From Paradesertivirga sp965650335 (lineage in GTDB: Bacteria; Bacteroidota; Bacteroidia; Sphingobacteriales; Sphingobacteriaceae), in NCBI GenBank assembly GCA_965650335.1, contig CBFGOI010000009.1, positions 5,127-69,126 on the forward strand: a stretch of DNA of 64,000 nt, read 5' to 3'. The notes under the pieces are model-generated. The model was not told the DNA's origin. It worked only from the letters and a program-made list of their open reading frames with translations, and searched no databases. A program made the translations under genes and the position numbers. Shown here one piece after another: positions 53,597 through 62,213 of this stretch; position 1 is the stretch's first letter, and each line of letters starts with the position of its first letter.

Positions 53597-53679
53597 ATCT
53601 GGAATTTATTTAAAATTGGTTTTTTTAAAGGTAGTATTTATTTGTTTTTTTTAAGCTGGGAAGAAAAATGATAAGTTCA

Positions 53680-53737
53680 ATATTCTTCATTTAAGAGTGC
53701 ATTGGGCGGGGTGATGCTAATATAGCTGAATACTAAG
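53680..53737 (+). promoter_or_regulatory. Putative locus operator between the GH105 operon and the GH97 operon
   Basis: The motif spans 53714-53737 (ATGCTAATATAG then CTGAATACTAAG). A partial inverted half-site (TATTC within 53680-53686) lies 47 bp before the TGAATAC core, close to the 46-bp offset seen at two other copies. It lies 118 bp before the leftward start (53596) and 131 bp before the rightward start (53868). Confidence 0.5.
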
Positions 53738-53867
53738 CCAAAAATGCAAAACAAATAATAATGTTTTATTAGTCCCTTGCGATAACCAATTTATACAGAC
53801 ATAGACAGTTTTCTCCAAAAAGGTATCGTTTGAATAATGCCGTTCTAATTAATATAAATTAAATATT

Positions 53868-55778
53868 ATGAAGTTTTCTCGCATGTATTTTATATGCATG
53901 GTATTCTTTGCAGCATTTTTAACCCAGTCCTTTGCTCAAGGAGGCTTTGTTAAAAGTCCCAATGGCAAAGTTCAGCTTGTTTACGGCTTGGGGAATAACC
54001 ATTTGATATACTCAGTACGTCTTAATAATAAAGCAGTGCTGGAAACAGGCCCGTTAATTATGAAAGTTAACGATGCCGATGTTTCTGAATCGGTATTGAT
54101 TAACAACCGGAAAAATTATAAGCACCATGAAACTTATCCATGGTATGGTGTCCATTCTTTCGCAACAAATAATTTTAATGGTGCTAAAATTGAAATAAAG
54201 GATAGAAATTCTGAGCTTACTTATACATTAGACATCAGGGTATTTAATGATGGGGCAGCCTATAGGTTGGTTTTACCGGGTAGCCCATCAGCAAAGCGAA
54301 TTCCTGATGAATCAACTGAGTTTAATGTTCCTGCAGGAAGCACGGTTTGGTATCACGATTTAAACGGACACTATGAATCCACTTATTCAAAAAAAGCGAT
54401 TTCGGAAATTAAAGCTCATGAATGGGCCGGACCTCCGCTGACTTATAAGTTGCCAGAAAACAGAGGATATGTGTCTATTACAGAAGCGGATTTAAAAAAT
54501 TATAGCGGAATGGCACTTCAGGCGAATGGTAAAAATGGTTTTATACTTCGCCTGGCTCATAATCATCCTACATCGCATCCCTATAAGTTAAGATATTCGC
54601 CCGAAGATACCTTGCGCTTACATCAGCCAGCTGTAGTAAACGGAGACATCATAACTCCCTGGAGGGTAATAATGGTTGGGGAAGATTTAAATACCATGTT
54701 AAATAACGATATGGTTCATAGTCTGTGCGCGGCGCCCGATAAGGTGCTGTTTCCCCAGGGGATAAACACTGATTGGATTAAACCGGGTCGTGCTGTATGG
54801 AAATATTTGGGCAATCCTTCTCAGGAAAACACTCCAGAGGTGTTGAAAGAGTTCTCTAAAAATGCGGCAGACTTAGGATTTGAATATAATATTCTCGAAG
54901 GATTTTGGTCGCGATGGACTGATCAGCAAATAAAGGAACTTATTTCTTATTCCAAAGCCAGGAATGTGAGTATTTGGTTTTGGAAACACTCTAAAAGCCT
55001 TTGGAAAACTGAAGAGCGACAGGCATTTTTTAAGCGCTGTCAGGATTTAGGTGTTGCAGGTGTAAAACTCGATTTTTTTGATCACGAGCATAAAGAAGTT
55101 GTTGACTTTTATCAAACTATTCTTAGGGAAACTGCAGAGCATAAGTTGATGGTCGATTTTCATGGCTCAAATAAACCAACAGGAGAATCTCGTACATGGC
55201 CGAACGAGTTAACACGCGAATCTGTAAAAGGTATGGAAACGCGTAGCATAGTTGACAGAGCTACACATCATACGACTATCCCTTTTACGCGCTGGCTTGC
55301 AGGTCCGGCAGAATACACCCCGGTTCATTTTGCAGAGGAACGCCGGAAGAATACTACGTGGGCTCATCAGATTGCCAGTGCTGCAATTTTAAGCGCACCA
55401 CTTTTAACCTATGCAGCAAATCCTAAAAGTCTTCTCGAAAATACTGCAGTCGAGATGATAAAAAGCATACCTTCTGTATGGGACGAAACAATTGTGCTTC
55501 CACCTTCCGAAATTGGTGAAGCGGCAGTTATGGCTCGAAGGAAAGGAGATACTTGGTTTTTGGTTGCTATAAATGGAGCCCGGCAAAAGGCGTTTTCCAT
55601 CCCTCTAAGATTTTTAAGTAAAGCTTCTTATGATATGTATACCATCAAAGATGATCCATCCAATGATACTAATATATTGGAGGAGCGGAGTGTTAAAAAT
55701 AATAAGGATAGTATTCAATTGGACCTTCAGGTAGGAGGAGGATATCTAGCCAGGTTTTCAATAAATAGAGTTAAGTAA
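53868..55778 (+). CDS. GH97 glycoside hydrolase (alpha-galactosidase/alpha-glucosidase family)
   Basis: This 636-residue exported enzyme (signal MVFFAAFLTQSFAQ) has the GH97 architecture of N-terminal beta-sandwich, catalytic barrel and C-terminal beta domain. The barrel shows NTDWIKPGRAVWKYLGN, GFEYNILEGFWSRW, GVAGVKLDFFDHEHKEVVDFY (Asp402 is a candidate nucleophile), and LMVDFHGSNKPTGESRTWPNELTRE. GH97 contains inverting alpha-glucosidases (SusB) and retaining alpha-galactosidases. The KLDFF motif fits the retaining group, and the other alpha-galactosidases nearby make that activity more likely; Ca2+ dependence is expected. It begins a four-gene operon. Confidence 0.88.
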   Translation: MKFSRMYFICMVFFAAFLTQSFAQGGFVKSPNGKVQLVYGLGNNHLIYSVRLNNKAVLETGPLIMKVNDADVSESVLINNRKNYKHHETYPWYGVHSFATNNFNGAKIEIKDRNSELTYTLDIRVFNDGAAYRLVLPGSPSAKRIPDESTEFNVPAGSTVWYHDLNGHYESTYSKKAISEIKAHEWAGPPLTYKLPENRGYVSITEADLKNYSGMALQANGKNGFILRLAHNHPTSHPYKLRYSPEDTLRLHQPAVVNGDIITPWRVIMVGEDLNTMLNNDMVHSLCAAPDKVLFPQGINTDWIKPGRAVWKYLGNPSQENTPEVLKEFSKNAADLGFEYNILEGFWSRWTDQQIKELISYSKARNVSIWFWKHSKSLWKTEERQAFFKRCQDLGVAGVKLDFFDHEHKEVVDFYQTILRETAEHKLMVDFHGSNKPTGESRTWPNELTRESVKGMETRSIVDRATHHTTIPFTRWLAGPAEYTPVHFAEERRKNTTWAHQIASAAILSAPLLTYAANPKSLLENTAVEMIKSIPSVWDETIVLPPSEIGEAAVMARRKGDTWFLVAINGARQKAFSIPLRFLSKASYDMYTIKDDPSNDTNILEERSVKNNKDSIQLDLQVGGGYLARFSINRVK

Positions 55779-55802
55779 TACCATAAGGAGTCAGTAAGCA
55801 AT

Positions 55803-57863
55803 ATGAATAAGTATTTAAAGATTTTTGCCTTTTTAGTTTCTGCAGCGAGTTTTACCACTGCACTAAAAGCACAGGGTTTATTAAGTCCTCAGATTGACAG
55901 ATGGGAGATTCAATCCAACGGTAGTATTAAATGGAATGTTCACGATCGATTGCCCCATACGGATCATATTGAGATGGCTGGCGAAAAAGTTGCTTTATGG
56001 GTGAAATATGGTTTAGATAAATCCGGGAAATCAACTATTTACCGGACCGTAGTTTTTCCAACTTTTCGTACGCTTCCCGATGCCACAAGAAGCCATATTT
56101 CTCAATCTTTTTCCGATGATGACCTTCCAAGATTCTATATAGATAACAGGCAAGTTAGGTTAGATTCAGCAATAAATGGAAAGGGAAGGTCGGGAGATCT
56201 CTCTTATAATATAAAGAATATCACTCATAAAGGAGTAATGAGCATCAATGCTATGGTTGGAACTCCTGCATTTGTAAATATAGAGCGCACTCTGTTTCCA
56301 TCGGTAGATAAGCCTATGGCTTTAGAGAGGTTTACTTTTACAAATATAACCGACAAAGCTGTTACCGTATTTATGGAATACCTTAAGCGGGAAGTAAGAA
56401 CTGATCCGAAACGCAGTAAGGGAAGCCAGCACTCCATTATTATGGGAACAGTGAATGATGGCAGTTATATCCTTGATCCCGGAAAAACTGTATCATTTGC
56501 TGTTTACTACCTTGCTACAGATAGTCTTGCAGAATTGCCAGCCATAAATGCGGAAGCAGAAGAAAAAGCTCGTGAAAACCGGGTTGCTGGTATTTTGGAT
56601 CGCTTACAATTGGTTACCCCCGATAAAGTATTGAATACAGGATTCAATTTCGCTAAAATACGCGCAACCGAAAGTATCTATAAAACCAAAGGGGGCTATA
56701 TGCATAGTCCCGGTGGACTGGCGTACTATGCTGCGATATGGGCTAATGACCAGGCCGAGTATATTAATCCCTTCTTTGCATTTCTTGGTGATAAAGTAGG
56801 CAATCTTTCGGCGATGAATGCTTATAGACATTTTGCTCGCTATATGAATCCTGAATACAAACCCATTCCAAGCTCTATTGTAGCAGAGGGCGATCATTTT
56901 TGGCATGGTGCAAAAGATAGAGGAGATATGGCAATGATAGCATACGGTGCATCCAGGTATGCTTTAGCGTTTGGAAATATTGATTCAGCCAAAGTCCTCT
57001 GGCCTTTAATTGAATGGAGCTTAGAATACAGTAATCGTAAACTTAATAATTCGGGCGTTGTAACTTCAGACAGCGATGAATTAGAAAATCGTTTTTCTGC
57101 TGGTAAAGCTAATTTATCTACCAATACTTTGTATTATGATGCATTACGGTCCGCAGCAATGCTTGGCAGTCAACTTGGAAAACCAAAAAATTTAACAGAT
57201 GCATATATACAGCGGGCAGCAACATTACGTAATAATATCTCCAAATATTTTGCCGCAAATATTGAAGGATATGAAACTTACAGATATCACGAAGGTTTAA
57301 ATGTTCTTCGGGCCTGGATCTGTTTACCTCTTACGGTCGGCATTTTTGATCGTAAAGAAGGAACTATTGATGCTTTATTCTCCCCAAAATTGTGGACAGA
57401 AGATGGTCTTGCTACAGAAGCTGGTAAAAGTACTTTTTGGGACAGATCTACTTTATATGCGCTGAGAGGTGTATTGGAAGCAGGTGAAACAGAAAAGGCA
57501 ATGGATTTCATCCGTTATTATTCTCGACGCAGACTACTGGGAGAACATGTTCCTTACCCGGTTGAGGCCTATCCGGAAGGCAACCAACGACATTTATCAG
57601 CAGAAAGTGGATTGTATTGTCGAATATTTACAGAAGGCTTATTCGGAATCCGGCCCACAGGCTTTAATACATTCAATTGTACCCCGCGTCTTCCCAAAAG
57701 CTGGAAAACAATGTCCTTAAACAAGATTAATGCTTTTAACCAGGAATTTGATATGACTGTGAACAGGGTCGGCAGTGATAAGCTTTCAGTTGTAATTAAC
57801 AGACGCGGAAAGAAACAAAAATATACTATCAAAGATGGTAGCACACAAATTATCAAACTTTAG
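55803..57863 (+). CDS. Six-hairpin glycosidase-like protein
   Basis: This is an exported 686-residue protein, signal MNKYLKIFAFLVSAASFTTALKAQ. The first 260 residues are a beta-sandwich (IERTLFPSVDKPMALERFTFTNITD). The rest is an (alpha/alpha)6 barrel: SPGGLAYYAAIWANDQAEYINPFF, VAEGDHFWHGAKDRGDMAMIAYG, VTSDSDELENRF, GLATEAGKSTFWDRSTLYALRG, and AYPEGNQRHLSAESGLYCRIFTEGLFGIRPTGFNTF. Asp in IWANDQAE, Glu in VAEGDH and Glu near SAESGLY are candidate catalytic residues. The fold matches clan GH-L/GH-M-type enzymes such as GH15, GH63, GH78 or GH142, but I cannot choose a family. It lies between GH97 and GH36 in one operon. Confidence 0.7.
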   Translation: MNKYLKIFAFLVSAASFTTALKAQGLLSPQIDRWEIQSNGSIKWNVHDRLPHTDHIEMAGEKVALWVKYGLDKSGKSTIYRTVVFPTFRTLPDATRSHISQSFSDDDLPRFYIDNRQVRLDSAINGKGRSGDLSYNIKNITHKGVMSINAMVGTPAFVNIERTLFPSVDKPMALERFTFTNITDKAVTVFMEYLKREVRTDPKRSKGSQHSIIMGTVNDGSYILDPGKTVSFAVYYLATDSLAELPAINAEAEEKARENRVAGILDRLQLVTPDKVLNTGFNFAKIRATESIYKTKGGYMHSPGGLAYYAAIWANDQAEYINPFFAFLGDKVGNLSAMNAYRHFARYMNPEYKPIPSSIVAEGDHFWHGAKDRGDMAMIAYGASRYALAFGNIDSAKVLWPLIEWSLEYSNRKLNNSGVVTSDSDELENRFSAGKANLSTNTLYYDALRSAAMLGSQLGKPKNLTDAYIQRAATLRNNISKYFAANIEGYETYRYHEGLNVLRAWICLPLTVGIFDRKEGTIDALFSPKLWTEDGLATEAGKSTFWDRSTLYALRGVLEAGETEKAMDFIRYYSRRRLLGEHVPYPVEAYPEGNQRHLSAESGLYCRIFTEGLFGIRPTGFNTFNCTPRLPKSWKTMSLNKINAFNQEFDMTVNRVGSDKLSVVINRRGKKQKYTIKDGSTQIIKL

Positions 57864-57882
57864 AACTCTATTAGAAAATAAT

Positions 57883-60042
57883 ATGAAGCGATATTTATCG
57901 ATCTTACTGTTAATACTTGCTGGTTTTTTCAATGCCGCAGCCCAAACAGAGGCTTTAATTAACATTGAAACAAAGAACTCGACGCTTTTGCTAACTGTTG
58001 CCAATCAAAAAGTATATCAAAGTTATTTGGGGCAAAAGCTAAATAGTCCGGAGGATATTAAATTATTACGTTCTACCCGACGTGAAGCGTATATCGGGGC
58101 CGGAATGCAAGATTTGTTTGAACCTGCTATTCGTATGATTCATTCAGATGGTAATCCGTCTCTACAATTGAATTATGTAAAGCATACTGTGGTTAAAAAG
58201 GATAATAATATCTCGGAGATTTCAATTTTTCTAAAGGATCCTAAATATCCGGTGGAAGTAGTTTTGCATTATGCGACACATTTCAATGAAGATATTATCA
58301 GAACATGGACCGAAATAAAGAATAATGAGAAAAAGGCTGTGACATTATCAAACTATGCTTCTTCCATGCTGCATTTCGATGCTGCTAAATATTTTCTCAC
58401 ACAATTTGATGGTGATTATATGACCGAGATGCGAATGAAAGAAAATCAACTGAGCACTGGTATTAAAATTCTGGATAGTAAACTTGGAACCAGGGCTCAT
58501 ATGTATCGTACTCCTGTGTTTTTTCTTTCATTAAATAAACCATCAGATGAAGTGAGTGGAGAGCTTATAGCGGGCACACTTGCATGGTCAGGAAATTTTC
58601 AACTTGCGTTTGAGATTGATCAGTCAAATGGTTTGCGCGTAATTTCTGGAATAAATCCCTACGCTTCCGAGTATAAATTACAAGCTGGTAAAACCTTTGT
58701 AACCCCCGAATTTATTTTTACCTATTCAAATCAGGGCAAAGGTCAGGCAAGCAGAAATTTGCATCGGTGGGCTCGTAACTTTGGTGTTCTTGAAGGCGAT
58801 AAGCCTAAACTAACACTGTTAAATAATTGGGAAGCCACTCATATGGATTTCAATGAAAAGCTGTTGGTAGAGCTTTTTGAAGGGGCTAAGCAATTGGGGG
58901 TTGATTTATTTTTATTGGATGACGGGTGGTTTGGAAATAAATTCCCCAGAGATAATGATAAGGCAGGTTTAGGCGACTGGCAAGTAGATAAAAAGAAACT
59001 GCCAAGTGGTATAGGTTATCTTGTAAAGGAAGCGACTGACAAAGGTTTAAAGTTCGGAATTTGGATTGAGCCCGAGATGGTTAATCCGAAAAGTGAATTA
59101 TATACAAAACATCCCGACTGGATACTAAGACTTCCTAACCGGGATGAACATTATTCACGAAATCAGTTGGTGCTTGATCTTACCAATCCCAAAGTACAGC
59201 AATTTGTATACAATATGGTGAACGACTTACTTGTTGAAAATCCAGGTATTTCCTTCATAAAATGGGATTGTAATCGTATGCTGACTAATACTTACTCACC
59301 TTATTTAAAAGATAATCAATCAAATCTTTTTATTGATTATACAAGAAGTTTCTATAGTGTTTTGAAACGTTTACGCGAAAAATACCCAACTTTGCCTATA
59401 ATGCTGTGTGCTGGCGGTGGGGGCCGAACTGACTATGGAGCATTAAAATATTTTACTGAGTTTTGGCCCAGCGATAATACCGATGGATTTGAACGCATAT
59501 TTATTCAATGGGGTTATCTTAACTTTTTTCCATCCGTTACTGTGTCCAGTCATGTAACTTCTATGGGAAAACAACCCATTAAATTTCGGACAGATGTAGC
59601 GATGATGGGTAAAATGGGTTATGATATCAGGGTGAATAATATGACCGAGCAAGAGCTTAAGTTTAGCTCTGAGGCAGTTAAAACCTATAAAAGAATTAGC
59701 AATATCATATGGTTTGGCGATCTGTTTAGATTGGTGTCTCCTTATGAAGAAAATCGTGCTGTCCTTATGTATGTAGCTGAGGATAAAAAGAAGGCCATTC
59801 TATTTAATTATATATTGAACTACAGAAGGAAGGAGTATATGGGAAAAGTTGCTTTACAAGGTTTGGATCCACAAAAACGATATAAGATTGAAGAAATAAA
59901 TTTGATGCCCGACACAAAATCTACCCATCCCGATAATGGGAAAACGTTTAGTGGCGATTATTTAATGAAAATAGGATTAAATCTTGCCCCCGGACGTATC
60001 ACACCAGTTACAAGTTCTGTATTTGAAATAACTGAGCAATAA
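57883..60042 (+). CDS. GH36 alpha-galactosidase
   Basis: This is a retaining exo-alpha-galactosidase of 719 residues. The start at 57883 gives signal peptide MKRYLSILLLILAGFFNAAAQ; the longer frame from 57835 overlaps the upstream gene. The N-terminal beta-supersandwich (to about 310) is followed by the barrel: NNWEATHMDFN, LFLLDDGWFGNKFPRD, GDWQVDKKKLPSG, FGIWIEPEMVNP. The nucleophile is about Asp462 in SFIKWDCNR and the acid/base about Asp531 in FWPSDNTDGFER. It fits the bacterial GH36 (RafA/AgaR-like) type. An intracellular or periplasmic oligosaccharide substrate with alpha-galactose ends is expected. The gene starts 19 bp after the preceding stop. Confidence 0.94.
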   Translation: MKRYLSILLLILAGFFNAAAQTEALINIETKNSTLLLTVANQKVYQSYLGQKLNSPEDIKLLRSTRREAYIGAGMQDLFEPAIRMIHSDGNPSLQLNYVKHTVVKKDNNISEISIFLKDPKYPVEVVLHYATHFNEDIIRTWTEIKNNEKKAVTLSNYASSMLHFDAAKYFLTQFDGDYMTEMRMKENQLSTGIKILDSKLGTRAHMYRTPVFFLSLNKPSDEVSGELIAGTLAWSGNFQLAFEIDQSNGLRVISGINPYASEYKLQAGKTFVTPEFIFTYSNQGKGQASRNLHRWARNFGVLEGDKPKLTLLNNWEATHMDFNEKLLVELFEGAKQLGVDLFLLDDGWFGNKFPRDNDKAGLGDWQVDKKKLPSGIGYLVKEATDKGLKFGIWIEPEMVNPKSELYTKHPDWILRLPNRDEHYSRNQLVLDLTNPKVQQFVYNMVNDLLVENPGISFIKWDCNRMLTNTYSPYLKDNQSNLFIDYTRSFYSVLKRLREKYPTLPIMLCAGGGGRTDYGALKYFTEFWPSDNTDGFERIFIQWGYLNFFPSVTVSSHVTSMGKQPIKFRTDVAMMGKMGYDIRVNNMTEQELKFSSEAVKTYKRISNIIWFGDLFRLVSPYEENRAVLMYVAEDKKKAILFNYILNYRRKEYMGKVALQGLDPQKRYKIEEINLMPDTKSTHPDNGKTFSGDYLMKIGLNLAPGRITPVTSSVFEITEQ

Positions 60043-60043
60043 T

Positions 60044-60877
60044 ATGAACATGAAAAAAACTTTAGTTGCTTTCGCATTGCTGTCGTTTTGCATTAATGCA
60101 TTTAGTCAGCAACCAAAACTTCTAAAAATCTGGCAGACAGATAGTATAATTAATCTGCCTGAATCGGTTTTGCCTGATTCTGAGCTTAAAGTATTATTTG
60201 TTTCGCAAATGGGAAATAATCCTAACGATAAAGATGGGATTGGCGGCATTGCTAAAATAGGTTTTGACGGGAAGCCCATAGATTTGAATTGGATAACAGG
60301 TCTTAATTCTCCTAAGGGACTGGCACGTTATGGAAATAAATTGTTCGTTGCCGATTTGACGGATGTTGTTGTGATAAATATAAAAGAGGGAAAGGTAGAA
60401 GATAGAATTGCAATAGATAGTTCTTTATTTTTGAATGATATAACTGTGAACCCTAGGGGTGTGGTATTTGTTTCGGATTCCAAAACGAAGAAAATACATA
60501 AGATTGAGGATAATAAATCAAGTGTGTATTTAACAAATATTAGCGGTGTGAATGGATTGAAATATATAAATACTGATTTATATATTGCCGCAGGAAAAAT
60601 ACTTTGGAAGTCTAATGCCGAAAAACAGCTTAGTAAAATTGCCGAATTGCCTCAGGGCGGCGATGGAATAGAGCCGGTAGGAAATGGTGATTTCTTATTC
60701 TCGAGTTGGAGCGGATATCTTTTTTATGTGTATTCTGACGGAAAAACCCAAGTTTTATTAGATACCCATCTTGAAAAAATAAATGCGGCTGACATTGGCT
60801 TTGATCCAAAAACACAAACAATATATGTACCCACTTTCTGGAAAAAATCAATTATTGCTTATAAACTTAAGCGATAA
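60044..60877 (+). CDS. SMP-30/NHL-like beta-propeller protein
   Basis: This 277-residue exported protein has signal MNMKKTLVAFALLSFCINAFSQ; an ATG at 60050 is an alternative start. The fold is a six-bladed propeller with GLNSPKGLARYGNKLFVADLTDVVVIN, LFLNDITVNPRGVVFVSDS and YINTDLYIAAGKI, in the gluconolactonase/SMP-30-like superfamily, and it is near the short end for the family. If it acts as a lactonase it could open the sugar lactone made by the PQQ dehydrogenase at 47332. The two genes are in different operons, so that is speculation. The gene follows GH36 by one base and ends at a bidirectional terminator. Confidence 0.7.
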   Translation: MNMKKTLVAFALLSFCINAFSQQPKLLKIWQTDSIINLPESVLPDSELKVLFVSQMGNNPNDKDGIGGIAKIGFDGKPIDLNWITGLNSPKGLARYGNKLFVADLTDVVVINIKEGKVEDRIAIDSSLFLNDITVNPRGVVFVSDSKTKKIHKIEDNKSSVYLTNISGVNGLKYINTDLYIAAGKILWKSNAEKQLSKIAELPQGGDGIEPVGNGDFLFSSWSGYLFYVYSDGKTQVLLDTHLEKINAADIGFDPKTQTIYVPTFWKKSIIAYKLKR

Positions 60878-60900
60878 ACTTGTGGCAAGGGGCATAAGTT

Positions 60901-60952
60901 CACCCAATAAGAAAAGCTGTTATTTTTTCGAATAACAACTTTTTTATTGGTG
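60901..60952. terminator. Bidirectional intrinsic terminator between convergent genes
   Basis: A long imperfect stem runs from CACCCAATAA (60901-60910) to TTATTGGTG (60944-60952), with the inner pair TGTTATT and AATAACA around TTTTCG. T-runs flank it on one side (60953-60960) and A-rich DNA on the other, so it can stop transcription from both the propeller gene (+) and the AraC gene (-). Confidence 0.85.
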
Positions 60953-60958
60953 ATTTTT

Positions 60959-61834
60959 TTAAATAGTGGATTTTATAAATTCTTTTTGGTAGTTAAGAGG
61001 ACTTTTTCCTGTAATTATTTTGAAGTATTTGTGGAAGCTTGCAAAATTATTAAAGCCACTTTCATAGCAAAGCTGTTTAATGCTCAATTTATTTTCAATT
61101 AACAATTTACAAGCATGTCCGACTTTTAATTCAATAAGAAATTGCGAATACGTTTTCCTTGTTCGTGATTTGAAATACCTGCAAAACGAATTTGGGCTTA
61201 TTCTAGCTATCGATGCTATTTCTTCTAACTGAATTTTTTGTTTAAAGTTTACCATTGAGTATTCATATATGGCATTTATGCGGTCATTTTCTTCATCATT
61301 GTAATTATACTGGAAACCTAAGGAGGATAAAGATTGAGTTTGTTCGCACTGAGAAATAGCCAGTAACGCCTCCATCAGATAAATAATTCTTTTAGGTCCT
61401 TCCTGCGCGAGCATATCTTCCATTATTTCAGCAACCTGTTTCTTAGTTCTACCGACAACTTTAATACCACGTTTAGATTTTTCAAGTACACTTTTTAAAG
61501 GCTTATTTTCTGGTAGGCATAAAAATTTCTCGCCCCAAAAACTGTCACAGAAATGAGCTACTCTAATATCTGCAGTGCATTCCATTTTCTCTTCAAAATA
61601 TACATCATCAAACCGCCAGTAATGAGGAAGATGAGCACCGACTAGAATAACATCTCCATGTTTAAATCGCTTTATGCTGTCTCCAATAAACTGAGTTCCA
61701 GTGCCTTTTTTAAAATGAATCAATTCCACTTCGGGATGATAATGCCATTTATTATTAACATAAGGAACAAGGTCTTGCCTGACATTAAATGAATGTGCAG
61801 GCGCTGTCGAAACTTTTAGTAACTGTGGTTTCAT
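60959..61834 (-). CDS. AraC-family transcriptional regulator with N-terminal cupin
   Basis: This is the likely local regulator of the carbohydrate locus. It has 291 residues. The N-terminal cupin (about 20-100) shows NNKWHYHPEVELIHFKKGTGTQFIG and GDVILVGAHLPHYWRF, typical of sugar-binding AraC proteins. The C-terminal double HTH (about 190-285) has LEEIASIARISPNSFCRYFKSRTRKTYSQFLIE and IKQLCYESGFNNFASFHKYFKIITGKSPLNYQKEF. No membrane segment is seen, so the inducer must be cytoplasmic, such as a monosaccharide or uronate. The start at 61834 lies five bases from a copy of the locus operator, which suggests autoregulation. It is divergent from uxaA. Confidence 0.9.
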   Translation of the reverse strand: MKPQLLKVSTAPAHSFNVRQDLVPYVNNKWHYHPEVELIHFKKGTGTQFIGDSIKRFKHGDVILVGAHLPHYWRFDDVYFEEKMECTADIRVAHFCDSFWGEKFLCLPENKPLKSVLEKSKRGIKVVGRTKKQVAEIMEDMLAQEGPKRIIYLMEALLAISQCEQTQSLSSLGFQYNYNDEENDRINAIYEYSMVNFKQKIQLEEIASIARISPNSFCRYFKSRTRKTYSQFLIELKVGHACKLLIENKLSIKQLCYESGFNNFASFHKYFKIITGKSPLNYQKEFIKSTI

Positions 61835-62213
61835 TCAACTAAGTATTCAGTAAGTGGTTATAAAAGGTTTTAATAATGCCAATATAGCTTAATAAGTTGT
61901 AAAAACCTCGAATTTTTTTATCGAAAACCTTTCTTTCTTTGTATTATATGACTAATGTTATTTTAAAGCAAATTATAAACTTATTTAGTGGTTAATTAAA
62001 TAACCGTGCTACTTTCTCCCAATTCATTACATCGAATAATTTCGTGTATTGCTCACGCTTTTATAGTAATACTACTTGCAAAAAAAAAAAATTGAAGTGT
62101 TAGTTTGACACTTTAACTTCGCAATTCAGCTTTTTTACGATATCTGTTAGGGGGAGGAACTCGTTGATTTTCGCTTCAAAATACCATTGATGTAACAAAA
62201 AACCTAAGCTTTT
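61835..62213. promoter_or_regulatory. 379-bp divergent region between the AraC gene and uxaA
   Basis: Next to the operator pair described separately, this stretch holds a 12-bp A tract (near 62080-62092) and the inverted repeat AAGTGT/ACACTT (62095-62100 and 62108-62113) with a seven-base centre TAGTTTG. TTAGTTTG at 62100-62107 resembles a -7 element, with TTG at 62076-62078 as possible -33, so the repeat would cover the uxaA promoter. A 5' leader of about 100 nt follows. No gene is seen in this stretch. Confidence 0.45.
61839..61896 (+). promoter_or_regulatory. Paired locus operator sites upstream of the AraC gene
   Basis: On the minus strand 61850-61839 reads CTGAATACTTAG, identical to the copy at 50105-50116. 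On the plus strand ATGCCAATATAG then CTTAATAAG spans 61876-61896. The cores are inverted and begin 46 bp apart (61843 and 61889), as before the GH29 gene at 31382. The first lies 5 bp from the AraC start codon, a good position for repression of its own gene. Confidence 0.55.
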
